From a virus, in IMG/VR virus record IMGVR_UViG_3300035662_000119, positions 1 to 29,966 of that record: DNA of 29,966 nucleotides, one strand, 5' to 3'. The position numbers and the translations under genes are program-made. Below are positions 23,560-29,966 of this stretch, piece by piece. Numbering within the stretch: the stretch's first letter is position 1; the number at the start of each line of letters is the position of its first letter. The notes under the pieces were generated by a model, which was given only the letters and a program-made list of their open reading frames with translations, ran no database searches and was not told the origin of the DNA.

Positions 23560-25605
23560 CTAGATGGTAGCCGACTTCAGGATGTCGCAGACGATGGGGA
23601 CCACGCTTGTGGCATCTGGGACATTGAAGCTGTTTGAAGCACCAAAGCCCTCGATCATGGTCACGCGGTGGATGCGAGACCCAATGCCCACCCCCACAAC
23701 CGGATAGGGCGACTGTCGGCTCATCCAGTTGAGAGTCTTGGGTGAATCGTGATACCCCTTCGTATAGGCTTTGTCGCAGTCCTGATTGCTCGCAAGATGT
23801 CCGTGAAGATCAAAGTCAGGGGGGAAGGACACGCCACAGGGCTTGCCATCGGTGACCATGATAATTCCCTTGCTGGCATGCGAGTCTTCCATATCCAGCC
23901 GGCGGATCATGTGGTGCAGAGCCACGGTAGCTGGCGTGCCACCGTGATGCTGAATGTAGTTGAGTTCGTCGGTGGTCTGGAACTCGGCAATGCTGCAGAT
24001 GGTGGTCTGGTTCTTGTCGCGATCCACGTGGTTGCTGACTGCAGAGAAGCAGACGGGGATGAGCTTCACGTTCTTGTGGTTCTTGGAACCCTCAATGATC
24101 GCGTGAAGAAAGCCAAGGGCATTTGGCAACAGGTTGACCATGCTGCCACTCACGTCCATCATGATGCCAAGGACCACACTACCAGCTCCAGCTTCTGGTG
24201 GACGATCAAACACATGAGCGTCCCCCCAGCCTGCGAGCTTGTGCAGGGCGCCCTCATCCAGAACCCCGTCCAACTGACCGTGATCGTTGGCAGGTGGGTG
24301 AGCAACACGCCACACTGCAGAGGCGACCTCCTCCGTAAGTCGGTTATTAGGGGCGTAAAGCCGCAGTTGTTGGGGGGACACAAACTCAGGCTTAGCTGTG
24401 CGGGGTGCGGAGATGTAATCCTGAGCCAGCCCAAAGACTGCTGGGACCATGGTCTGATTGGTGTCCTCATCTTCCACAGACTCTTGGCCGTCGCTTGGCC
24501 GACACTCAATCATGTGGTCCTTGCTGCTGTTGGCTTGAGACTCCTCGACTGGGTTCACGCCAACGACGAGCTTGACTTTGCGGGGAGCCTTGCCGTTTGC
24601 GTTGGGATCGAGGGACAGGATGCCACGAATCTCGGTCATCATCTTGCCAAGCTCGACGATCTGGGTGCTTGGGTCTGCAGCCAGCAACTCGGGCCAGTAC
24701 CGCTTGACCACGCTTGCTGCCATGTCGAACTGTGGAAGCTTGGGCAACTTCACCCGATGGCCACTGGTGTTGGTGTTATAGGCCAGTGCTGTGAAGAACC
24801 GCTCGTACTCGCTGTTGCCAAAGGCCTTGCCATCCAGGAACTTCTGGACTGAGGTCTTGCTATCCAGGATGGTGGACTCGTATGACTCGAACAGTTCTGC
24901 CCAACCCGGCCACTTGTCCAGGATAGCCTGGCGATGTCGGGTGGTGCAGAGCGCGGCCCAAGTCTTGAGGAACATGTCGCAGTGCAGGTGATACTGCGGT
25001 TCCTTGTGGATGTTGAGCGAGACCATCGCCATGTTCTGTGCTTCGTGGTATCCAAAACATCGGTCTCCTCTCGCCGCATCGTTGGAATTGGCGTTGTCCA
25101 CCAGAGCTTGGATGCACCTGTAGTTCAGTTCCAGTAGCGTATTGTTGTTGAACTCAAGCGCGTCCAGTCCGATGGCTGTCACCGCATCCACTGCAGAGGC
25201 AAAGTCGGGGGCTGAAGCCATCGTGGCGTAGGGAATCACGATGGTCTCGGGTGAACCAGGGGTGGTGAGAATCTCGGTCTTTCGAGCCTCAATGAGCCCG
25301 TGGCACAGCTTCATGTCCGGGTTCTTCAGTATCTCCTCCTTCTCCTCGTCGGAGCTGAGGTAGATGTGTCGGGCTTGCTCAATCGCGCTACGGAAGTAGA
25401 ACGGCGCACTGCCAAAGCCCGACTGGTTGTAGGAGCCAGAGAGGCGGAAGGTCACCGGATTCTTGATCCAGAGATCCCATACCTCTGCTGCCTGCTCCAG
25501 AACAAACAGCGCGGAGTCGGGGTCCACACGCTTAGTCTTGGTGTTCTCCTTGTGGAACCCATAGTCAAACGTGTTGTCGAACCAGTCATAGATCTTGTTG
25601 AACAT
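23560..25605 (-). CDS. VWA-domain protein (CobT-like), partner of the AAA+ ATPase
   Basis: A 681-residue protein. The C-terminal von Willebrand A domain (about 475-681) has a complete metal site: D484-V-S486-G-S488, T557 ('HGGTPAT') and D586 ('VTDGKP'). The middle (about 345-400) is acidic and low in structure ('DEDTNQ'), as in CobT. The N-terminal 340 residues are helical and not recognised. In MoxR-VWA and CobS-CobT pairs the AAA+ ring acts on a target recruited by the VWA protein. The ATPase gene lies 21 bases upstream. No CobN-like chelatase subunit is visible, so cobalt insertion is not supported; a protein-remodelling role is more likely. ATG 25605 has GGAG upstream. Confidence 0.82.
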   Translation of the reverse strand: MFNKIYDWFDNTFDYGFHKENTKTKRVDPDSALFVLEQAAEVWDLWIKNPVTFRLSGSYNQSGFGSAPFYFRSAIEQARHIYLSSDEEKEEILKNPDMKLCHGLIEARKTEILTTPGSPETIVIPYATMASAPDFASAVDAVTAIGLDALEFNNNTLLELNYRCIQALVDNANSNDAARGDRCFGYHEAQNMAMVSLNIHKEPQYHLHCDMFLKTWAALCTTRHRQAILDKWPGWAELFESYESTILDSKTSVQKFLDGKAFGNSEYERFFTALAYNTNTSGHRVKLPKLPQFDMAASVVKRYWPELLAADPSTQIVELGKMMTEIRGILSLDPNANGKAPRKVKLVVGVNPVEESQANSSKDHMIECRPSDGQESVEDEDTNQTMVPAVFGLAQDYISAPRTAKPEFVSPQQLRLYAPNNRLTEEVASAVWRVAHPPANDHGQLDGVLDEGALHKLAGWGDAHVFDRPPEAGAGSVVLGIMMDVSGSMVNLLPNALGFLHAIIEGSKNHKNVKLIPVCFSAVSNHVDRDKNQTTICSIAEFQTTDELNYIQHHGGTPATVALHHMIRRLDMEDSHASKGIIMVTDGKPCGVSFPPDFDLHGHLASNQDCDKAYTKGYHDSPKTLNWMSRQSPYPVVGVGIGSRIHRVTMIEGFGASNSFNVPDATSVVPIVCDILKSATI

Positions 25606-25626
25606 GGGGGTAGCTCCGTGGGGGGA

Positions 25627-26559
25627 TCAGAAGGGCAAGGTGGAATTGGAGACCTGAACGCTGCACCCCTCAAGAATGTTGGGGAACTTGCCAATGAGCA
25701 AAGCAGCAAGAGCCGAACGCTCCGCGGGATCCGCACTGGAGTTGAGGATGGTGTACTCCAGAGACTCCTGACCATACCGAGCCAGGTCGTGAGCAGCAGC
25801 CAGCACCCGGCGTGTGCTGAGGGCGCGCACGTTGGAGCTGGACTGTCGGGTCTTGGCCGCGATCTCACACAGCGCCTCCGCCCACTTGGTGTCGAGCGTG
25901 GGCACTCGTCGAGTGAGCAGGGCCAACTCATCCTGCCGGTTGAGGTAGGACATCTCGATGACGCGCGTGAATCGCTCGTCCAACGCTGCGTCCAGCGGGC
26001 CGGCGCCAACGTAGCGGGAGCCAGTGTTGGTAGTAGCGATGAACATGGTGTTGGCACCGACCGTCACGGCACGCTGACGCTCCTCGATCCACGCACGACG
26101 GCGATGGTCGAGCAGGGGGAACAGGCCGTTGAGGACGGAGGAGGATGCGCGGTTCAGCTCGTCGAGGACCACAACGTAGTTGCCGGCCTCGATGGCCCGA
26201 ACGAACTCAGTGTCCTGCCACAGGACGGCGCCGTCCTTGACGGTGCGGAATCCGAACCAGTCGCGGGGCTCGCGGACCACGGCGCAGTCCATGATGAGCA
26301 GGGGTCGGTTGGTTTCCTGGGCGATCCACTGGCCAAGGCTGGTCTTGCCGCAGCCGCTGGGGCCAGTGACTCGCAGGTTCTCCGTCGTTCGGGACTGTGC
26401 GATTCCCCCCACGATCGTCTTGATGCGTGGGCTGAGGGACATGTCAACCGGCTCGGGGGGTTGGGTGGGGGTAGTGAAGAGGTCCACTGGGATCTCCTTG
26501 GGTGTGGGGGGACGAATGGCTTCGGTAGCGGGCTTGAACTGTGCGATGTAAGTAGCCAT
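25627..26559 (-). CDS. MoxR/CobS-like AAA+ ATPase
   Basis: A 310-residue protein. ATG 26559 is chosen over the 26-residue longer frame because GGAG lies 7 bases upstream. Walker A is G66-PSGCGKT-73, Walker B is 'VVVLDE' at 129-134, sensor 1 is N178 in 'IATTNTG', the arginine finger is R196 in 'DERFTRV', and a sensor-2-like 'STRR' is near 248-251. The first 45 residues are a Pro-rich, probably flexible arm. This is the AAA+ half of a MoxR-VWA chaperone; such rings use ATP to remodel or load cofactors into target proteins. The VWA gene follows at 21 bases, and the intergenic gap holds one CGTGGGGGGA copy. Confidence 0.88.
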   Translation of the reverse strand: MATYIAQFKPATEAIRPPTPKEIPVDLFTTPTQPPEPVDMSLSPRIKTIVGGIAQSRTTENLRVTGPSGCGKTSLGQWIAQETNRPLLIMDCAVVREPRDWFGFRTVKDGAVLWQDTEFVRAIEAGNYVVVLDELNRASSSVLNGLFPLLDHRRRAWIEERQRAVTVGANTMFIATTNTGSRYVGAGPLDAALDERFTRVIEMSYLNRQDELALLTRRVPTLDTKWAEALCEIAAKTRQSSSNVRALSTRRVLAAAHDLARYGQESLEYTILNSSADPAERSALAALLIGKFPNILEGCSVQVSNSTLPF

Positions 26560-26582
26560 GGGTAGCACTCCGGGGGTAGGGG

Positions 26583-27062
26583 TTAGAGGCCCACCCAGAA
26601 CTGGTAGCACTGGGGGGCAAGTACGCGGACGGCCCACGGCACACGCCGGGGCAGGAGCAGACGATCAACCAGAGGCTGGCCGATCAGAGCGTCCATCCGG
26701 GATCGGATGGCGGTAGTAAGCTGGAAAGCGAGGTAGCGGGGTATGCCACCCTGCAGGCTGCCTGAGAGGTCTACGTCGCCCAGGGGAAGGAAGTCCCAGG
26801 GAGGAGCCTCCGTAGCCCTCAGCCACCTGACCTGTCGATCTGGGGGCACGGGCGGGCCCTTGGTGGCCCAGCCAAACAGAAGCCAATAGTCGAGGCCTCC
26901 CTCGCAGGGGCGCATCCACAGGCCGAGGCCTACCCTACCTCGGAGCAGACCTCTCCTGGGGGAGACCTCGACTTCTGGCACCTGCTTGTCCCATCCGGAT
27001 GTAGCGATCCATAGCCGGCGGGCCTTGGAGGCAAGGGGCCGGTCAGGCCGGAGGGGCTTCAT
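26583..27062 (-). CDS. Unknown Trp-rich protein heading the MoxR-VWA operon
   Basis: The 159-residue form from ATG 27062 is preferred. A longer frame from ATG 27161 (192 residues) would run through the terminator at 27095-27136 and has no ribosome site. The protein is rich in Trp, Arg, Leu and Pro ('KARRLWIATSGWDKQ', 'GLDYWLLFGWATKG', 'PWDFLPLGDVDLSG'). I do not recognise it. It ends 23 bases before the ATPase start, so it may be a target or adaptor of that ring. The start codon lies in the loop of an 11-bp hairpin, and no ribosome site is obvious, so expression may be controlled at translation. Confidence 0.58.
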   Translation of the reverse strand: MKPLRPDRPLASKARRLWIATSGWDKQVPEVEVSPRRGLLRGRVGLGLWMRPCEGGLDYWLLFGWATKGPPVPPDRQVRWLRATEAPPWDFLPLGDVDLSGSLQGGIPRYLAFQLTTAIRSRMDALIGQPLVDRLLLPRRVPWAVRVLAPQCYQFWVGL

Positions 27063-27091
27063 GTGGGCCCAACCGGATGCGACCGGCCCCT
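27034..27091 (-). promoter_or_regulatory. Hairpin enclosing the operon start codon
   Basis: AGGGGCCGGTC (27034-27044) is the exact reverse complement of GACCGGCCCCT (27081-27091). In the minus-strand RNA the 11-bp stem encloses the ATG at 27062 in a 36-base, GC-rich loop. It begins only 3 bases after the terminator T-run. It could limit translation of the first operon gene or bind a regulator. Confidence 0.5.
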
Positions 27092-27094
27092 GTA

Positions 27095-27136
27095 AAGAAA
27101 ATGCCCCGGAGGAACCGGGCGGGTTACCTCCGGGGC
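27095..27136 (-). terminator. Rho-independent terminator (minus strand)
   Basis: Read on the minus strand: GCCCCGGAGG (27136-27127), an inner AACC/GGTT pairing with one bulge, and CCTCCGGGGC (27112-27103), followed by ATTTTCTTTA. The 10-bp stem plus T-run is a clear terminator. It ends the SSB-like transcript, so the MoxR-VWA operon needs its own start or read-through. Confidence 0.85.
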
Positions 27137-27195
27137 TGTCGTGGGGGGACGTCTGGTCCATGGTAGTGGCGGGTGTCCCCGTGTCAACCCGTCAC

Positions 27196-27714
27196 TCAGA
27201 GCAGCTGGCCAGTGAGGAACTCGGTGAAGTACAGCGTCTTGCCATCGCGGCTCGCGTCGTACTTGGCCCGAAGCTTCACGCCAGTCGGAACACCATTGCC
27301 CAGCTTCTTGCTCACAGCCTCCATGTCGGCGGCGAGGTTGTTGGTGCTGGTACCGAGGATGGTGCGCAGGTGGCCCTTCAGGCGCTCGAGGTCGATGCGC
27401 ATGCGGGTCTTGGCACCGTCGTCCGTCAACTGAGCCGGATTGCTCGGCAGGTTGAAGGCCTTGCCCTTGAACGACCGAGGATCGCTGGGGCTACCCGGAT
27501 CGTCAATCATCTGATAGGTGAAGTAGATCAGATTGGACGGGAACACCTGGCCGTCCTTCTGCTTGAACTCGCCGTTGTCGGCCACGATGCCCGTCACCAT
27601 GACGGCATGATCGCCAGCCTCGGGGCGCCAGCCAGCGGCCGAGCCCTCGGTGTTGGCCTCAGCCGACTGGTAGATCTCACTGAACGCATTGAACATGCTT
27701 GACTTGATCGACAC
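27196..27714 (-). CDS. Single-stranded DNA-binding-like protein
   Basis: GTG 27714 is chosen because AAGGAG lies 8 bases upstream; the 57 extra codons in the longer frame are Pro/Trp-rich and unlikely to be coding. The 172-residue product has the pattern 'GWRPEAGDHAVMVTGIVADNGEFKQKDGQVFPSNLIYFTYQMIDDP' then 'FKGKAFNLPSNP' and 'RLKGHLRTILG', which I recall from phage ssDNA-binding/DUF669-type proteins, beta-rich with a GDH start. No acidic DDDIPF tail. It follows the Sak4-like gene, a pairing expected because Sak4 annealases work with SSB. A terminator lies 60 bases after the stop. Confidence 0.62.
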   Translation of the reverse strand: MSIKSSMFNAFSEIYQSAEANTEGSAAGWRPEAGDHAVMVTGIVADNGEFKQKDGQVFPSNLIYFTYQMIDDPGSPSDPRSFKGKAFNLPSNPAQLTDDGAKTRMRIDLERLKGHLRTILGTSTNNLAADMEAVSKKLGNGVPTGVKLRAKYDASRDGKTLYFTEFLTGQLL

Positions 27715-27978
27715 GATGCAAACTCCTTGAAATGGGGGGTAAGAAGAAACGAGACACGGAACGAAGAACTGGAAGTTTAAGTTCCACTTAGTGGAAGGCG
27801 GAGGTGGGACACCGTCGAGGGCCCACCCCCACCCTTCCGGGGGATCGTCGTCAGGGAGCCAAGGGAGATTGGGTACTCCCATCACCCGTCATCGGGCATG
27901 TTAGCGAAGGCGGCTGTGCATCCATCCTGCGCTTGTTACGACCATTGGCTAGTCCCTGACGTGCACAGTAAAACACGG
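27715..27978 (-). promoter_or_regulatory. Structured 264-base intergenic leader of the SSB-like gene
   Basis: This gap holds no convincing gene. It has several short inverted repeats: TTCCAC-TTA-GTGGAA (27782-27796), CCCG-TCAT-CGGG (27885-27896), and CTGTGCA (27914-27920) facing TGCACAG (27962-27968). C-rich and G-rich blocks near 27823-27842 can also pair. It could be a 5' leader, an operator, or a small RNA. No strong promoter box was found. Confidence 0.35.
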
Positions 27979-28878
27979 TCACGAGGTGGCGTCGTTGAAC
28001 GCCTTCTCAAAGTCCTGCCATGCGGTTGGCGAGTTGGTGATGTCGATGTCGGGCAGCGGCTTGAGGGTGCGAGTGCGCACAAGTCGCATGTACCGGGGAT
28101 CCGCGAACGCTAGGATCCTGCGGTTCTCTCGCTTGACGACCACCTTCTGCTGAGTGATCTGCTTGCCACCAATCGTCACGGTCACCGGTTCGGTGGTAGT
28201 GCTCTCCGTGGTCTCACACCTCATGGGCGCGATGATCTCCACGCTCTTGGACAGACGCTCCTTCAGGCCGGGAGGCAGGCTGAGATAGTGATCCTCCACC
28301 TTGCTGTGCTCCGAGATCTCAACCCACTCACGGCTGAGGTGCGCGATCATCCACACACCATATCCATGCTGCCTGAGTCGGTGAGCAATGTCAATGACCG
28401 AGTCATACAACTTCTCCCAAGCCGCTGGTCCATGGGCCTGCTCAAAGGTTTCCTTGCCCATGAGCCGAGCGACGTGGCCCTTCAGCATGCGGATCGCCGG
28501 CGCCAGTGTGTCGATCACCACCATCGAGGGGCGATCCATTCCCTTGTCCGCCAGCTCACACAGCTGCTTGATCTTTGCCTCTACCAGATCCCACGTCAGC
28601 GTGATCGGCTTGCCACCCACATCAATGGGCCGGCCATCCTTGCCGATGCCGGGCCACACCGTTGCATTGGCGTGGGGGGACACCGTGGCCGTGAGATCCA
28701 GATTCAGGATGAACGCGTCAGCGCATCCCTGAAACAGATAGGACTTGCCACTGTTCTGCTCACCGACCACCATGCCCCACATGTTCTTGAGGCTGTAGTG
28801 CGAAGGCTGCGTGAACCCCAAGCCGGGGAATCCCTTGGAGGGAGTGGCGCCGGTGGCCATTGTCTGGAACGTGCTCAT
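27979..28878 (-). CDS. RecA-fold ATPase, Sak4-like annealase
   Basis: A 299-residue protein with Walker A G39-EQNSGKS-46, Walker B 'MVVID' at 119-123, and a polar sensor strand 'WMIAHLSREW' (176-185), the layout of the AAA_24/Sak4 single-strand annealing family. These proteins anneal or exchange single-stranded DNA during phage recombination and replication. The flanking genes support this: an upstream nuclease end and a downstream SSB-like protein. The C-terminal 80 residues carry a basic strand region ('TVTIGGKQITQQKVVVKRENRR') that may bind DNA. Its ATG overlaps the preceding stop (ATGA). Confidence 0.76.
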   Translation of the reverse strand: MSTFQTMATGATPSKGFPGLGFTQPSHYSLKNMWGMVVGEQNSGKSYLFQGCADAFILNLDLTATVSPHANATVWPGIGKDGRPIDVGGKPITLTWDLVEAKIKQLCELADKGMDRPSMVVIDTLAPAIRMLKGHVARLMGKETFEQAHGPAAWEKLYDSVIDIAHRLRQHGYGVWMIAHLSREWVEISEHSKVEDHYLSLPPGLKERLSKSVEIIAPMRCETTESTTTEPVTVTIGGKQITQQKVVVKRENRRILAFADPRYMRLVRTRTLKPLPDIDITNSPTAWQDFEKAFNDATS

Positions 28879-29303
28879 CAGTTGAAGTCTTTCTGTAGTT
28901 CACCGAATGCATCGCCATAGCCACGAGGCCTGACAAAGTCGGTGGGTGATTCGTTGGCAAACTTTACCTCAAACTCCTCCTGGTCCCCGGCAGATGCCGG
29001 AGCCGGGCGGGCCGCAAGGCCGCCCGGCGCAGGCAGCTCGAGACCAATGATCCTGACTGTCCGCTCAAAGCGCACACCCAGTTGGTCCATCCACCCCTGG
29101 AACACGCTCATCGAGATGGAGTATCCGAACTCCTCATTGAAGAAGGAGAGGAAGTCCCCCCTCGAGTTGATGCGATCCTGGTATTTCGCGAACACCGCCT
29201 GAAGCTTGGGCTTCACGATAGTGTTGATGATGTCTGCAGTGAACTCCTTGAATTGGTTCTTCATGGTGTCTCTCACATTCTGCTTGTCGGGGTAGTCACC
29301 CAT
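28878..29303 (-). CDS. HTH-like small protein between nuclease and Sak4
   Basis: A 141-residue form from ATG 29303 is preferred (GGAG 7 bases upstream); an ATG at 29318 lacks a ribosome site. Residues 47-80 ('NSRGDFLSFFNEEFGYSISMSVFQGWMDQLGVRF') look like a helix-turn-helix of the kind found in phage regulators. A Gly/Ala/Pro linker (about 92-106) is coded by strong GC hairpins, and the end is acidic ('DQEEFEVKFANE'). It could regulate the recombination genes or be a recombination accessory. The gene overlaps both neighbours. Confidence 0.6.
   Translation of the reverse strand: MGDYPDKQNVRDTMKNQFKEFTADIINTIVKPKLQAVFAKYQDRINSRGDFLSFFNEEFGYSISMSVFQGWMDQLGVRFERTVRIIGLELPAPGGLAARPAPASAGDQEEFEVKFANESPTDFVRPRGYGDAFGELQKDFN
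28987..29028. repeat. Two adjacent GC hairpins in the linker of the HTH-like gene
   Basis: CCGGC-AGAT-GCCGG (28987-29000) is followed at once by GCCGGGCGG (29002-29010) pairing with CCGCCCGGC (29020-29028). On the plus strand the second stem is capped by CC-GCAA-GG with one bulged G. It encodes the Gly/Ala/Pro linker. The structure may be a by-product of the repeated codons. Confidence 0.5.
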
Positions 29304-29966
29304 CACTGGTCTCCTCATCGCTGTCGGGCAGCACGGCGTCCCTTCGGACGATGGCCACTCCGTTCTGCCTCATGATCTCTGGCCACTCGGTGTAGGGCCT
29401 GAGCACGAAGTCAGAGTAGGGATCCTTCCTGCCTGTCTTTCCCGAAACACTTGCCGGCCAAGGGAACAACCCAGGGTCGGGGCGGAGCATCCGCCACTTG
29501 TTGACCATCGCAACCCGCGAAAGATACTGCCGACGCCACATCTTGTCCAACAGGGCCTCGCCACTTGTGAACGAAATGTTGACAACCGGAGCCGCCTGCC
29601 TCTCGGCTGCAAGGTGGGTGTACTCACCCGTACCGGTGTACCACTCATGGCACCGTTGCATGTAGTTCTCCAGCCGTGGCTCACCTTGGTACACCCGCTC
29701 ATTGCGAGGCTCACCCTTCCGGGGGCCACTCTTGAAGGGGGTGGTGTCCAGCGTGTAGTCCCTGTCCTTCATGCCAAACTCGATGGTCGGCTTCTGCACG
29801 ATCGCGTGCATCATTCCCCCCACCCTCACATCGGGAGGTAGCCCATGCTCCTCCCTGAACTTCTCCTGCCTGAGGTTGGCCTCAAGGATGTGGAGGTAGT
29901 GCTGGGTCTGCGGCTCGATCGTGCAGGACAGAGCGCGTTCGAGGGGGGACAGCGATGTGGTCTTGT
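29296..29966 (-). CDS. PD-(D/E)XK-type nuclease, C-terminal part (cut by window edge)
   Basis: The frame stays open from 29829 to the right edge, so the GTG at 29829 is probably internal; 222 residues are visible. The segment 'LSPLERALSCTIEPQTQHYLHILEANLRQE', followed by 'VRVGGMMHAIVQKPTI', matches the last nuclease-core helix and strand of phage PD-(D/E)XK exonucleases (Q-x2-Y ... V-G-x-x-x-x-I-x-x-KP). The catalytic D/E-x-K residues would be upstream, outside the window. The C-terminal 130 residues are basic and aromatic. Its position before Sak4 and SSB fits a recombination exonuclease. The stop overlaps the next gene by 8 bases. Confidence 0.5.
   Translation of the reverse strand, partial: KTTSLSPLERALSCTIEPQTQHYLHILEANLRQEKFREEHGLPPDVRVGGMMHAIVQKPTIEFGMKDRDYTLDTTPFKSGPRKGEPRNERVYQGEPRLENYMQRCHEWYTGTGEYTHLAAERQAAPVVNISFTSGEALLDKMWRRQYLSRVAMVNKWRMLRPDPGLFPWPASVSGKTGRKDPYSDFVLRPYTEWPEIMRQNGVAIVRRDAVLPDSDEETSDG

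Larger units (their letters stand above)
6812..28680. repeat. Dispersed 10-mer CGTGGGGGGA
   Basis: Exact plus-orientation copies start at 6812, 10296, 11337, 12805, 17323, 20166, 21368, 25617, 27140 and 28671; minus-orientation copies lie at 9958-9967 and 26404-26413. Copies lacking the first C lie at 952, 15341 and 26504 (plus) and at 20305-20313 and 29815-29823 (minus). They occur in coding and intergenic DNA and in more than one reading frame (V-G-G and R-G-G). Base composition alone would predict well under one copy in 30 kb. Counts were made by eye. Confidence 0.65.

Noticed and set aside
23749-24852. 367-codon plus-strand open frame opposite the VWA gene
   Set aside because: Antisense shadow of the VWA coding sequence; the minus-strand frame carries the conserved DxSxS, T and D residues.
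23560-26559. Cobalamin cobaltochelatase (CobS-CobT) assignment for the ATPase-VWA pair
   Set aside because: No CobN or other cobalamin gene is visible, and MoxR-VWA pairs share the same domains, so the general chaperone reading is kept.
25300-26565. 421-codon plus-strand open frame opposite the AAA+ and VWA genes
   Set aside because: It runs across two well-supported minus genes with intact Walker and metal-site motifs. Its own product has no recognisable pattern and no ribosome site.
27062-27161. Longer N-terminus of the Trp-rich operon-head protein
   Set aside because: The extra 33 codons cover a strong terminator and lack a ribosome site, so they are probably untranslated.
27715-27885. 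57-codon N-terminal extension of the SSB-like protein
   Set aside because: The GTG at 27714 has a perfect AAGGAG upstream; the extension is Pro/Trp-rich and passes through short inverted repeats.
1-29966. tRNA genes, CRISPR arrays, insertion sequences, integrase or attachment sites
   Set aside because: None was recognised by eye; the window is almost fully covered by phage-type coding sequence.

Overview
The window is a piece of a tailed-phage genome, moderately GC-rich (roughly 58 % by eye). It most likely comes from an aquatic short-tailed (podovirus-like) phage. The grounds are a portal C-terminus, scaffold and major capsid order, a head-tail adaptor, a T7 gp12-like nozzle, and a block of Gln/Ala-rich internal virion proteins ending in a 1287-residue giant of T7 gp16 size. 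No tape measure, sheath, integrase or host gene is visible. The portal is cut by the left edge and a nuclease by the right edge, so terminase and polymerase presumably lie outside.

Layout, plus strand (1-23249): portal end, scaffold and capsid (1-3140). A metallophosphoesterase with an altered first motif follows, preceded and overlapped by strong hairpins, then a small HELLH peptidase. Next come five short basic proteins (4305-5673), two hypotheticals and the adaptor (5660-7400). Virion-surface-like beta-rich proteins and two cysteine-rich proteins fill 7400-9944. A membrane/lipoprotein cluster that looks like lysis or envelope functions follows (9989-11219), with a DUF1599/Nmad1-type nucleotide-metabolism protein inside it. 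The nozzle (11212-13707) leads into the internal or ejection protein block (13707-18769), a decoration-like protein, a 17-residue CGCGCGC peptide, a strong terminator, and the 1287-residue internal protein. Genes are tightly packed, mostly with ATGA/GTGA-type overlaps, and GTG starts are common.

Minus strand (29966-23177, convergent with the structural arm): first a recombination set of a PD-(D/E)XK-like nuclease end, a 141-residue HTH-like protein, a Sak4/RecA-fold ATPase and an SSB-like protein. This is closed by a minus-strand terminator at 27095-27136. Then comes a four-gene operon: an unknown 159-residue protein, a MoxR/CobS-like AAA+ ATPase, a 681-residue von Willebrand A (CobT-like) protein, and a 119-residue protein.

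The strongest unexplained signals are (1) a dispersed, strand-biased 10-mer CGTGGGGGGA found 12 times by eye, (2) two long hairpins inside the phosphoesterase start, one of which encodes the altered catalytic motif, (3) the MoxR-VWA operon with two orphan partners and a start codon lying inside a hairpin, and (4) a 17-residue cysteine peptide directly before a terminator. All counts were made by eye, and no homology search was run.
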